From the NCBI RefSeq assembly GCF_009765995.1, contig NZ_LMUI01000016.1, positions 343,669 through 407,668 of the forward strand: DNA of 64,000 nt, given 5' to 3'. The position numbers and the translations under genes were made by a program. This DNA is from Methylocapsa sp. S129. Its GTDB lineage: Bacteria; Pseudomonadota; Alphaproteobacteria; Rhizobiales; Beijerinckiaceae. Position 1 is the stretch's first letter, and each line of letters begins with the position of its first letter. The notes under the pieces were generated by a model that was not told the DNA's origin, searched no databases, and worked only from the letters and a program-made list of their open reading frames with translations. This document shows, one piece after another, positions 1 to 8,137 of the stretch.

Positions 1-346
1 CCGAGATGACCGCGGCGATGGCGATTTCCGGAACGATCGGGTGGTTCGTCGTTTCCTCCGGCGAGCCGATCATCGACGTCGTGTTCTGGCGCTGCGTTTT
101 CGCAGCGGCGACGTTCTGCTTTATGGCGCCATTCAGAAGCTGCCGACCAATGTGATCGGATCGCTCTCCTTCATTTATCCGGTTGTCGCGATTTTCGTGG
201 ATATCATCGCGTTCGGCCATCGATTGCAGCTTCTTCAGATCGCAGGGGCGGCCGCTATTCTGTTGTCGGCGGCCGGCATGACGCTCGGCTGGTCTCCCTT
301 TAGGCGTCGCATCCCCAATCTGGCGATCGATTCATCCGCCAAATAG
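1..346 (+). pseudogene. EamA/DMT-family transporter remnant with internal deletion
   Basis: A drug/metabolite-transporter (EamA) gene that has lost its middle. From an ATG at 6 the frame encodes the first two membrane helices (MTAAMAISGTIGWFVVSSGE, then a VVFWRC motif) and stops at 153-155. A different frame, open to 346, encodes the last helices (GAIQKLPTNVIGSLSFIYP, then a segment ending near GMTLGW). An intact EamA protein has about 300 residues and ten helices; here about 45 N-terminal and 70 C-terminal residues abut out of frame. The join lies around 105-130, near the word ctttatggcgcc, which could have belonged to both ancestral ends. The true start may lie left of the window. A functional two-piece protein is unlikely. 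Confidence is high for the family and good for the gene being broken. Confidence 0.75.
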
Positions 347-384
347 CGGCGTGGCCGGCGCCATCTATGAACAATCAAGCGCTG

Positions 385-1473
385 TCAGTGGCCCATCCCA
401 GGGCCGTGTCCGCCGCCGGCCGCCCCCGAACCGGGACCGCCGGGCGATCCTGAGCCCGGCCCCGCGCCGCCGGGTCCGCTCCCAGGGCCGGGGCCTGGCC
501 CCGGCGCGCCCGGCGCCGGACCGGCAGGCCCTGAAGCGCCCGCCGGGCCGCCGGCGAAGCGGATCGCTTCGATACGGGTCTGACCGTCGCTGTCGACCAC
601 AGCGTCGACAAACGCTCTCGCTTCTTCGTTCTCGGGAATTTGCGAGGCGGCGGGCGAGTCGTGAATCAACAGGCCAGATCCCAGGCGAAGATCCGCGCCG
701 ACGCGACGGACAAAGGATTCAAGCGACAGACGATCGATCCGCCCGCCGAACGGCGCGTCGTCGGCCCGGCCGCCGATGACGCGAAAGCCGTCTTTGGCCC
801 TATGTCCGACCAGCGCGGCGCGTTTTCCGATCAGGCCCGCATCGAGGTCCACAAGCTTCAGATCGCCGATGAAGGATGAGCCGCCGTCATTCTCGATCTC
901 GCCGACCACCTGATCGAGGCCGTCTCCGCGCAGTTCGACGGCGCTGGCGACGATCGCCCCGTCAATCCGGCGCAATCCGCTGACGGCGACGCGCGCGCCC
1001 TTGCGCCGCCATGGCGCGGGTTCAAGTCCGGCGAGAATGATGCTTTGCCCGAGCACATCCATCGTCTCGTCGGACAGGTTGTCGATCCGTCCGACGACTT
1101 CGCTGACAATAGCGATCCGGTGGGTTGAAAGGGCGCCTTCACGGGAATGGGCGACGGCGCGCACGATCTGTCCGATGCGAAGATCGCGCGCGGTTCGCGC
1201 CGCGCCGTCGATGTCGACATTCACATCCTGCCGATAGCCGATCCTTGAATCATTGACGATGATGCTGCCAAAGCGCTGGATGGCGCCGACGAAGCCGGTT
1301 CCGCCGATGCCGCGATCCTGCTCCTCGGCGGGTCCCGGCGCGAAACCCGTCCCGCCGATGCCGCGGTCGCGCGGCTTTTTGCTGGCTCCGGCGGCGGGAA
1401 CCGCCGAAGAAGCCGCCGCGCCGCCGATGAGGCCAAGCAGGCGCCTGCGATTGATGTTCCAGGCGCTGCTCAC
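385..1473 (-). CDS. DUF5666-type exported protein with RGIGGTGF repeats
   Basis: A 362-residue protein of unknown function. It starts with a twin-arginine-like signal (NRRRLLGLIGGAAAS, residues 8-22), so export is expected. Two copies of RGIGGTGF follow at about 37-44 and 54-61, a hallmark I associate with DUF5666 proteins. The body (about 65-310) consists of small beta-rich repeats of the type IDNLSDETMDVLGQSI. The last 50 residues are almost only Gly, Pro and Ala and look unstructured. Its start overlaps the stop of the DUF6502 gene by four bases, so the two are probably translationally coupled. Its biochemical role is not known. The neighbouring predicted DNA-binding protein suggests a regulated envelope protein, which is inference. 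Confidence 0.8.
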   Translation of the reverse strand: MSSAWNINRRRLLGLIGGAAASSAVPAAGASKKPRDRGIGGTGFAPGPAEEQDRGIGGTGFVGAIQRFGSIIVNDSRIGYRQDVNVDIDGAARTARDLRIGQIVRAVAHSREGALSTHRIAIVSEVVGRIDNLSDETMDVLGQSIILAGLEPAPWRRKGARVAVSGLRRIDGAIVASAVELRGDGLDQVVGEIENDGGSSFIGDLKLVDLDAGLIGKRAALVGHRAKDGFRVIGGRADDAPFGGRIDRLSLESFVRRVGADLRLGSGLLIHDSPAASQIPENEEARAFVDAVVDSDGQTRIEAIRFAGGPAGASGPAGPAPGAPGPGPGPGSGPGGAGPGSGSPGGPGSGAAGGGHGPGMGH

Positions 1474-2342
1474 GAGAGGGGCGACCCGGATGGCGCGTCG
1501 GGCGCCGCGGCGTCGGAGGGCGCTCCATCCTCGCGATAGACATAGACGCCAAAATTCCAGCGGCTATCGCCGCCCGCATCCGCCGCGAGCGATGCATGCG
1601 CCTCGCGATTGGCGGTCTGCAGCGCTTCCAGCGCGATTTCGCGCGCGCGGTCGGCGAGGCGACGCGCCAGCGCCGGAGACAGGCCGTCGTAATGCACCGC
1701 GCGCTCCAGGAATGGTGGCTCGGTCGAGAGGATATTGGCGACCGCCGCGGCGAAATGATCGTGCAGGTTGCGGCCGAAATAATAGAATTTGCGGTCGTCC
1801 TCGCCGCGCGGAATGAAGGCGGCCTCGGCCAGAACCACCCGGTCCTGCGCATCGCTCGTCACCAGCTTCCGGTCGAGCCATTCGTCGAGAACGGCGCGCG
1901 GCCGCACGTCCCGCGTCACCGACGCGACCAGGGATTCAAAGGACGGATCGCCGGCGCGCGATGTGCGCGGCAACGGCAACGGCAGCCCTGAGGAATCGGT
2001 GAATTCGGGCGCCGCGAGCCAGCGGGCGACGATCGCGCTGGTGCGCGACACCGCCGCGTTCACGACATTGACCGGCGCGCCGGCGCCGCGCAGGCGGCTG
2101 ACTTCCTTGCGATGGATGCCGGTGAGCAGGCTCACGCGGCTGTCGGTCTGTTCCTTGTCAACGAGCGCGAATTCATGTTCGGCGACATTGACATAGAGCT
2201 GGCGCAAAAGCTGGACGAGGGCGGGAAACGTCATGCCGCTGCGAATGCAGAGATGGACCAGCGGCCTCAGCAGACGCGCCAGCGGCGTCCGTAATTGCTC
2301 CGCTCCGGGCGACGCGGTTGGCTGCGAGAAAAGTGGCGTCAT
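1470..2342 (-). CDS. DUF6502 family protein, possible DNA-binding regulator
   Basis: A 290-residue soluble protein recognised as DUF6502. An N-terminal helical block (LARLLRPLVHLCIRSGMTF, about 21-39) is followed by a segment that looks like a helix-turn-helix at about 68-85 (DSRVSLLTGIHRKEVSRLR). The C-terminal two thirds is alpha/beta with no catalytic motif I recognise. It is the first gene of a two-gene operon with the DUF5666 gene (4-bp overlap). Its start lies 25 bp from the nearest of three palindromes in the divergent promoter region, which would suit autoregulation. The family call is from memory of its characteristic N-terminus; DNA binding is inferred from sequence pattern only. 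Confidence 0.75.
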   Translation of the reverse strand: MTPLFSQPTASPGAEQLRTPLARLLRPLVHLCIRSGMTFPALVQLLRQLYVNVAEHEFALVDKEQTDSRVSLLTGIHRKEVSRLRGAGAPVNVVNAAVSRTSAIVARWLAAPEFTDSSGLPLPLPRTSRAGDPSFESLVASVTRDVRPRAVLDEWLDRKLVTSDAQDRVVLAEAAFIPRGEDDRKFYYFGRNLHDHFAAAVANILSTEPPFLERAVHYDGLSPALARRLADRAREIALEALQTANREAHASLAADAGGDSRWNFGVYVYREDGAPSDAAAPDAPSGSPLS

Positions 2343-2366
2343 CGCACCATGATAGCCGTAGGGACC

Positions 2367-2446
2367 GTGGGATACAATCCCACAAAAAGCGTCAACTGGA
2401 TTGACGTGGGTAATTTTCCCACATAATAGGTGGGAAGATATCCCAC
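2367..2446. promoter_or_regulatory. Three 17-bp GTGGGA/TCCCAC palindromes in divergent promoter
   Basis: Three inverted repeats of equal length lie between the divergent DUF6502 and GT4-Wzm genes: 2367-2383 (GTGGGATACAATCCCAC), 2406-2422 (GTGGGTAATTTTCCCAC) and 2430-2446 (GTGGGAAGATATCCCAC). All have GTGGG and CCCAC arms around a 7-bp centre; centres are 39 and 24 bp apart. A different 17-bp inverted repeat, CGTCAA-N5-TTGACG, fills 2390-2406 between the first two. The last palindrome ends just before the GGAG ribosome-binding site of the downstream gene. This has the look of a cooperative operator for a dimeric regulator; the regulator is not known. Confidence 0.7.
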
Positions 2447-2457
2447 GGAGTCAATCG

Positions 2458-4503
2458 ATGATCGCGTCTCTGCATCCTCCAGCCCACGCGCTGGAGCTTC
2501 TCGAGCCTGTCGCAGAATCGCACGGCGCACCCAGTCCCCACAGCGGTTCGGCCATGAGCGCGGCCTTTCATTCGCCGAGCCGGCGCAAGCCGTCGGTCCT
2601 GCACATCTTCAAGATTTATTATCCGGACCTCTTTGGGGGAACGCTGACCGTGATCCATCGCATCTGCGCGGATCTGCGCGAGAGTTTCAGTTTCTCCGCT
2701 CTGGTCTGCACCGCGTTGGGCGGCGCCAGAACGATTGACGTCGACGGCGTCCCGGTCGAGCGCGTGCGCTCTCTGGGCGATTTCCTGTCGCTGCCGATGG
2801 CGCCCACCTATCCTTTCCGCCTCTGGCGGCGCATGCCGCGTCACGATTTATGCGTGATGCACGCGCCGTTTCCGCTCGCCGATCTGGTGCTCGGTTTCGG
2901 CTTTGGGCGCCGCCAACCTTTTGTCGTTCACTGGCACGCCGACATCACGACGCGGAGCGCTTTGCGCCCGATCGTCCAGCCCTTCATCCGCCGTACCTTG
3001 CGTCGGGCGAGCGCGATCATCGTGGCGGACGAAGTGCTGGCGCGGGAGACGCCCATTCTTCGGGAATTCGCCGACAAATGCCGCGTCGTGCCTTTCGGCA
3101 TCGACGTCGAGAAATATATTATTCCCGAAGCGGAGCGCGCCGCGATCGCGACCGCCAAGCGCCAGAATCCGGGCGTCGTTCTCGCCTGCGGCCGCCTCGT
3201 TCCCTATAAAGGCTTCGATGTTCTGATCCATGCGGCGGCGCTCGGCGACTTCACCGTGTGGATCGTGGGGGCAGGGCGCGAGCAAAGCTATCTTGAAGAA
3301 TTGGCCGCCGAACTTGGCGTTCAAGATCGCATCCGCCTGCTCGGCGCGGTGTCCGACGAGCACCTCGTCCGTCTCCTGCACCTGGCCGAAGTTTTCGTCC
3401 TCCCCTCGGTGACGGACGCGGAAACCTTCGGCCTTGCGCAGCTTGAAGCGATGGCGGCGGGTTGCGCGATCGTCAACACGGCGCTCAACACCGCCGTTCC
3501 GATGGTCGCCCGCCACGGCATTGAAGCTTACACCGTCCCGCCGCGCGATCCCGTCGCTCTGGCGGATGCCGTGACGGCTCTCCTTGGCGATTCCGAAACG
3601 CGCCAGCGTTTCGGCGAGGCCGGCCAGCAGCGCGCCGCGGCGTGCTTTTCGTCGCAAATGTTCAAGTCCAAGATCGAGGATATCTATTTCGAATCCGCTT
3701 CGCCGGTGCCGAGCCGCGTTGAGGAGCCGGCGCGGGCGCAAGAGCGCGGGCTCTCCATCGCCGGCATGGCGCGGCTCGCCGCGGTTCTCGCCTGGTCCGA
3801 TGTGCGCCATCGCTATGTCCGCTCGATTCTCGGGCCGTTCTGGATGTCGCTGCAACTCCTGGTGACCGTCGGGGTTCTCGGCGCCTTCACCAGTCAGATG
3901 ACGCGGACCGAGCCGTTCGGCGTGCTGCCGACGCTCGCCGTCAGCCTGACCGTCTGGAGCTTTCTGAACGGCGTCGTTCTCGACGCGATGAACGCGCTGC
4001 CGAATGCGGCGAATCTGATCAAGGATCGCGCCGTGCCGCCGCCGGTGTTTCTGATGCAGTGCTTTTTCCGGCAGGCCTTGTTCGCGCTGCATAACGCGAT
4101 TGTTCCGCTTGGGCTTTGGCTCGCCTTCGGCAGTTTGAGGATCGACAACGTCGTCGCCGCGTTGCCCGGTTTTCTTCTGTTTTGCGGCTGTGCGCTCGGC
4201 CTTGCGCTGACGCTCGGAGCGTTGGCGACCCGCTTCCGGGACGTCAAGCCGATCGTCGAATCCTCGCTGATGCTGGCCTTCCTTGCCTCTCCGGTGATGT
4301 GGACCGCGGCGTCGAGCAATCCGAAAGCGCTGGTGCTGAAGCTCAACCCGGTGACGCATCTGTTCAGCGTCTGGCGCCAGCCTCTTCTTGACGGGACCCT
4401 CGCGCCTGAGAGCATGGCGCTCGTCGTCGGGTTGCTGGCGTTCCTGGTCGCCGCGAGCGGGTTCGCCTTGCGCCAGATGCGCCGCGCCGCGTTCTGGATC
4501 TGA
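2458..4503 (+). CDS. GT4 glycosyltransferase fused to Wzm-type ABC-2 permease
   Basis: A 681-residue fusion. Residues about 45-400 form a GT-B, family 4 glycosyltransferase: the KIYYPD start, a nucleotide-binding stretch ACGRLVPYKGFDVLIHAA near 243, and the ETFGLAQLEAMAAG donor-sugar motif near 322-335. Residues about 430-681 form a complete six-helix ABC-2 permease of the O-antigen/polysaccharide exporter type, with RHRYVRSILGPFWMSL at its start and NPVTHLFSVWRQPLL near its end. So one polypeptide should add a sugar at the cytoplasmic face and form the export channel. ATG 2458 is chosen because GGAG sits seven bases upstream; an in-frame ATG at 2554 is the alternative. The ATPase gene follows after 3 bp. 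Fusion of these two domains is unusual. Confidence 0.9.
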   Translation: MIASLHPPAHALELLEPVAESHGAPSPHSGSAMSAAFHSPSRRKPSVLHIFKIYYPDLFGGTLTVIHRICADLRESFSFSALVCTALGGARTIDVDGVPVERVRSLGDFLSLPMAPTYPFRLWRRMPRHDLCVMHAPFPLADLVLGFGFGRRQPFVVHWHADITTRSALRPIVQPFIRRTLRRASAIIVADEVLARETPILREFADKCRVVPFGIDVEKYIIPEAERAAIATAKRQNPGVVLACGRLVPYKGFDVLIHAAALGDFTVWIVGAGREQSYLEELAAELGVQDRIRLLGAVSDEHLVRLLHLAEVFVLPSVTDAETFGLAQLEAMAAGCAIVNTALNTAVPMVARHGIEAYTVPPRDPVALADAVTALLGDSETRQRFGEAGQQRAAACFSSQMFKSKIEDIYFESASPVPSRVEEPARAQERGLSIAGMARLAAVLAWSDVRHRYVRSILGPFWMSLQLLVTVGVLGAFTSQMTRTEPFGVLPTLAVSLTVWSFLNGVVLDAMNALPNAANLIKDRAVPPPVFLMQCFFRQALFALHNAIVPLGLWLAFGSLRIDNVVAALPGFLLFCGCALGLALTLGALATRFRDVKPIVESSLMLAFLASPVMWTAASSNPKALVLKLNPVTHLFSVWRQPLLDGTLAPESMALVVGLLAFLVAASGFALRQMRRAAFWI

Positions 4504-4506
4504 CCG

Positions 4507-5244
4507 ATGTCGCGCGTATTGCTGCAAGACATTGTCATGGATTATCCCGTCCTGGGCGCCTATGATCGCTCGCTCAAGCGGCTTCTGTTCCGTCGCGCGC
4601 TCGGCGAGAGCCGCGTCAAGGTCGTGCGCGCGCTCGATGGCGTTTCACTCGCCGCGGCTTCCGGAGACCGGATCGGTCTGCAGGGACCCAACGGTAGCGG
4701 CAAATCGACGTTGCTGCGCCTGATCGCGGGCGTCTATCCGCCGACCAGCGGCGCGCGCGACATTCGCGGTGCGGTCATGCCGCTGCTCGGCCTCGGGGTC
4801 GGCGTCAATCCCGACTTCACCGCGGAGGACAACATTCGCCTGCTGCTGCGGATCGGCGGCCATGCCTTCGATCAGGCGGTTGTCGACGAAATCTGGGACT
4901 TCACCGAACTTGACGAACGGGCGCGAAGCCTGCCGCTGCGCACATTCTCTTCCGGCATGCAGATGCGCGTTCTCTTCGGCGCCGCCACCGCCTTCCCGAC
5001 GGACATCCTGCTGCTCGACGAATGGCTCAGCGTCGTCGACCAAAAATTCTCCGCCAAGGCGGAGAAGCGCCTGCGCGATCTCGTATCGCGGGCGGACGTC
5101 GTCTTTATCGCCTCGCACGATCGCGACCTGCTGAACCGCGTCTGCACGCGCATCGTCACGCTCGATCAGGGCCGCATCGCCGGCGTCGCAACCGCGGACG
5201 CACGGGGCCGCAACGAATTGAACCTGGAAAGATTGCAAGCATGA
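4507..5244 (+). CDS. Polysaccharide ABC exporter ATP-binding protein (Wzt-like)
   Basis: A 245-residue ATPase that would energise the permease half of the preceding protein. Walker A is GPNGSGKST at 60-68, the ABC signature is FSSGMQMR near 148, and Walker B is ILLLDEWLSV, with the DEW typical of polysaccharide and teichoic-acid exporters. The switch histidine is in IASHDRD. It ends soon after the ATPase core, so it lacks the C-terminal carbohydrate-binding domain of long Wzt proteins; recognition of the glycan must then lie elsewhere, perhaps in the fused glycosyltransferase (inference). It starts 3 bp after the fusion gene and overlaps the next gene by ATGA. Confidence 0.92.
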   Translation: MSRVLLQDIVMDYPVLGAYDRSLKRLLFRRALGESRVKVVRALDGVSLAAASGDRIGLQGPNGSGKSTLLRLIAGVYPPTSGARDIRGAVMPLLGLGVGVNPDFTAEDNIRLLLRIGGHAFDQAVVDEIWDFTELDERARSLPLRTFSSGMQMRVLFGAATAFPTDILLLDEWLSVVDQKFSAKAEKRLRDLVSRADVVFIASHDRDLLNRVCTRIVTLDQGRIAGVATADARGRNELNLERLQA

Positions 5245-6650
5245 AACGCATCCTCTTTGTCAGCGAATCTCTTGGCGAACCCAATCACCAACGCGGCATT
5301 TTCCATTTCACGCGCGAGCTTGCCCGCTCGCTGAACGCCGAGGGCCACGAACTGACGCTGCTTGTGGAGCGGACGGCGCGCTTTCGCAGCTTGCGCCGCG
5401 ATCAGCGCCGCGCTCGCCTGTTCCCGGAGAACGAACATTCCGTCGAACTGCTCGCGCTCTACCGATTTCTTGGCGACGTCGGCGTCAATATCGTCGACAT
5501 GAGATCCAGCATGCGTAAGACTGTGGATTGGGTTCGCAGTCGCTTGCAAGCGATCCTTTCGGTAGATGTGCTGATATGCCTCGCACAAGCGTTCATCGGC
5601 CGCGCCATGCGCGGCGCGGTCATCGCCAATGCCGCCGCGGTTTTCGACTATCTGCCGGCCGAGCTCGAACATTTGAAGCTGTTCCACAAATTTCGCCTCG
5701 ATTCCGGCATCTACAGCTATCAGGAGCTCTCCGCCCTCGCGCGGCTTCCGGCGCCGCGCCTCGACGTCAGCGGCTATGATCTTGTCATCGTCGACAGCCC
5801 GACGCGCATCGCTATGGCGAAGAATTCGCGCGCCCGAATCGTCGGCGTCGTTCACGACCTGCTGCCGATCACCGACATTCGGCTGTCGGATGTCGCCACT
5901 CACCTGTTCTTGTTCCGACTGACAACGACATTGCGAAATGCGACGGAGCTTCTGTTCGTGTCGGAATATACGCGCGACCGGTTCCGCCAGCTCCTGCCGA
6001 AATTCGCCGATCTGCCGGGCAAGGTCGTCTTTCCGCGCACCCGGTTCCCCGCGCAATTGCCGCGCCGCGAGCCGGTCTCCCGTCCGACATTCGTCGTGAT
6101 CGTTTCCTATGAATATCGAAAGAACCTGCCGACGCTGATCCGCGCTTTCGCCAAACTCCCTCAGGCTCAGCTTGTCATCATCGGCTCGCTTGGCCGCGCC
6201 TCCATCGTCCGGCGCCTGCCCGAGAACGTCACCTATACCGGCTTTGTCGACGATCAGGAAAAGCAGGCGCTGATGGGCGACGCCACCGCTCTGATCATGC
6301 CAAGCCTTGCTGAAGGATTCGGGGTTCCTATCATCGAGGCCTTCGCCGCGAATGTTCCGGTCCTGTGTTCCGACATTGCCGTATTTCGCGAAGTCGCCGG
6401 CGACCTGGCGATCTATTTCGATCCGCTTTCGTCGGCCTCGATGCGGGACGCCATTGTCGAGGCGATCGCGACGGAACGGGCTTTGCGCGACCGGATCGCC
6501 GGGCGGCGCGACGAACTGATCCACCGCTTTGGCACGCTCACCCATGCGCGCGACATTCTGGCGCCCTGTCCGCCGCGCGGCGAGAGCCCCGTCGAGCTGC
6601 ATTTCGCCCCTTCCCAGGGGCGCCCAAACCCTGCCGTCGGCGCGTTGTAG
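5241..6650 (+). CDS. GT4 family glycosyltransferase
   Basis: A 469-residue retaining glycosyltransferase, last gene of the export operon. The N-terminal Rossmann half begins MKRILFVSESLGEPNHQRGI. The C-terminal half carries VVIVSYEYRKNLPTLIRAFA and the family-4 donor motif PSLAEGFGVPIIEAFAANVPVLCSD, including the two glutamates of the EX7E pattern. No signal peptide, so it acts in the cytoplasm, presumably on the glycan exported by the transporter. ATG 5241 overlaps the Wzt stop (ATGA), which fixes the start; an upstream extension in this frame would lie wholly inside the ATPase gene. Donor and acceptor cannot be read from sequence. Confidence 0.9.
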   Translation: MKRILFVSESLGEPNHQRGIFHFTRELARSLNAEGHELTLLVERTARFRSLRRDQRRARLFPENEHSVELLALYRFLGDVGVNIVDMRSSMRKTVDWVRSRLQAILSVDVLICLAQAFIGRAMRGAVIANAAAVFDYLPAELEHLKLFHKFRLDSGIYSYQELSALARLPAPRLDVSGYDLVIVDSPTRIAMAKNSRARIVGVVHDLLPITDIRLSDVATHLFLFRLTTTLRNATELLFVSEYTRDRFRQLLPKFADLPGKVVFPRTRFPAQLPRREPVSRPTFVVIVSYEYRKNLPTLIRAFAKLPQAQLVIIGSLGRASIVRRLPENVTYTGFVDDQEKQALMGDATALIMPSLAEGFGVPIIEAFAANVPVLCSDIAVFREVAGDLAIYFDPLSSASMRDAIVEAIATERALRDRIAGRRDELIHRFGTLTHARDILAPCPPRGESPVELHFAPSQGRPNPAVGAL

Positions 6651-6947
6651 CGCCCGACACAGCCCACGCGCCGGCCCTGATCGCATGCGACATCGGCGGC
6701 GATGGGCCGGGATGTCGGAGCTTGTCAAGCCAGCTTTGATTTTCGCGCGTCAATTTCGAAACGAAAATGGCGCCGCGCCGTCATGCCGCACAGCGCGGAG
6801 CGCCGCGTCGCCGCCACGACCCATATTATGCAATCTTAAAATGAACAATTAATAATTGCATTATATGGTGATTCGAGACAGGCTGACATTGTTGGAGATG
6901 AATCTGTCCGGTCCTTGTGATCGAGAACGTGGGCGAAGGGAGAGGCC

Positions 6948-7370
6948 ATGAGCGGGTTGTCGTCGTTAGGGTCCGTCGCGAGCCAACCGTATCGCTATAA
7001 TGATCGCGAGGAATTCACCATCGGCGAGATGGCGCGTGAATTCGGCCTCAGCCTGCGGACTCTGCGCTTCTATGAAGACAGGCGCATGATTCACCCGCGC
7101 CGTGAGGGCGGCTCCCGATTTTATAGCGGCCAGGAGCGGCTTCGATTGCAAATGATCCTCAGGGGCAAACAGCTTGGCTTCACTCTGAGTGAAATAGGCG
7201 ATCTGATTGGCTCACAGGGCGGCGCGCCCAATTCGGAATTCGAGGAAAAGCTGCATTCCGATCGAATCCTCAACCAGATCAGCCATCTTGAACGCCAGCG
7301 CGCCGAGATCGAAGACGCGATCGCGCAATTGCGCGCGACGCAGATGCGGCGTGCGGAGCGGAGCGCATAG
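6948..7370 (+). CDS. MerR-family transcriptional regulator
   Basis: A 140-residue regulator with a winged helix-turn-helix at about 22-90: FTIGEMAREFGLSLRTLRFYEDRRMI is the classic MerR DNA-binding start, followed by LRLQMILRGKQLGFTLSEIGDLI. The C-terminal 50 residues form a coiled coil for dimerisation. There is no cysteine cluster, so it is not a metal-sensing MerR; the effector is unknown. GGGAGAGG lies just upstream of ATG 6948. The AT-rich stretch 6830-6870 before it probably holds its promoter. It stands alone, and its target gene is not evident. Confidence 0.9.
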   Translation: MSGLSSLGSVASQPYRYNDREEFTIGEMAREFGLSLRTLRFYEDRRMIHPRREGGSRFYSGQERLRLQMILRGKQLGFTLSEIGDLIGSQGGAPNSEFEEKLHSDRILNQISHLERQRAEIEDAIAQLRATQMRRAERSA

Positions 7371-7546
7371 GGCGATGTCCGGAGGACACGTCCGGTAAGC
7401 GGACGATTTTTGCGCGTCGGGGATATCGTCCGAGCGAAAGGCCGCCGGCGATCGACGCATGCGGCCGAGTCATCACAATCGCAACGCGGATAGCCGCCGA
7501 TCGATGAACGCGAGCCCGCGGTGGCGCATGGCGTCGGCGGGAGGGC

Positions 7547-7568
7547 GGAGGGCCGCGCCTGGCCCTCC
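7547..7568 (-). terminator. GC hairpin after the small exported protein gene
   Basis: A perfect 8-bp stem (GGAGGGCC / GGCCCTCC) with a six-base loop lies 12 bases past the stop codon of the minus-strand gene at 7580-7855. There is no run of T on either side, so it is only a candidate terminator or mRNA-stabilising hairpin. Confidence 0.35.
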
Positions 7569-7579
7569 GGTGGAAGCGC

Positions 7580-7855
7580 TTAGTTGCAGCCGCAGCCGTG
7601 CGAACCGCCGCCGAGAAGACCGCTGAGAACGCTGACGTTCTTGACGACCGCCGTGATTGGCGCGACGGCGGACACGTTGGTCTTGTTGTTGCTCAGCACG
7701 CTCACGTTGTTAAGCGCGGTGATGTTGAGCGCCGAGACCGAGGTCGTGATCGGAGCCAGGATGTTGCCGATCAGCGAGGTTGACTTATGCGAAGCGCCGG
7801 CGAAGGCCGGAGAAGCGATGAGAGCGGCAAGAGACACGGCAATAAGATATTTCAT
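7580..7855 (-). CDS. Small exported Asn/Val/Ser-rich protein
   Basis: A 91-residue protein I cannot assign to a family. A clear signal peptide (MKYLIAVSLAALIASPAFAG) should be cut after AFA. The mature part is rich in Asn, Val, Ser and Ile with a motif repeated as NNVSVLSNN and KNVSVLSGL, and it ends GGGSHGCGCN with two cysteines. The repeat suggests a small beta-strand or surface-assembling protein; that is speculation. The start at 7855 is preferred over an in-frame ATG at 7867 because GGAGGA lies seven bases before it. The gene is followed by a GC hairpin and preceded by a long AT-rich region. Confidence 0.7.
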   Translation of the reverse strand: MKYLIAVSLAALIASPAFAGASHKSTSLIGNILAPITTSVSALNITALNNVSVLSNNKTNVSAVAPITAVVKNVSVLSGLLGGGSHGCGCN

Positions 7856-7979
7856 GACTTCCTCCATTGATGTTCAGGCAAGTGATCATCGAATGCCCGA
7901 TGAAATAACTATTGCTGAATTATTATAATAAGCAACAATGTGTATATATTTACACTAAAATTTAATATTAACCCTATAC

Positions 7980-8016
7980 TTACCTTACGTAAACCGCGAT
8001 ACATTACGCTACGTAA
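7980..8016. promoter_or_regulatory. Two 13-bp direct repeats TTAC-NN-TACGTAA
   Basis: TTACCTTACGTAA (7980-7992) and TTACGCTACGTAA (8004-8016) are direct repeats, 11 of 13 bases identical, 24 bp apart centre to centre. They lie in an unusually AT-rich stretch (7900-8070) between the divergent small exported protein gene and the outer-membrane protein gene. Direct repeats about two helical turns apart are typical of cooperative activator sites. The binding protein is unknown. Confidence 0.4.
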
Positions 8017-8137
8017 GCAAAAACTGTACTTATTTCTGATATATACGCTGTAACAATTGGATGTAGTTTGCAATAGACCACAAAATTTACCGACTGTTAT
8101 CCTTAATTCCTCATCCTGCGCGTCGGAGACCTCGCGC

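Noticed and set aside
2848..4527. A 559-codon minus-strand frame
   Set aside because: Antisense to the GT4-Wzm fusion; no ribosome-binding site and no domain.
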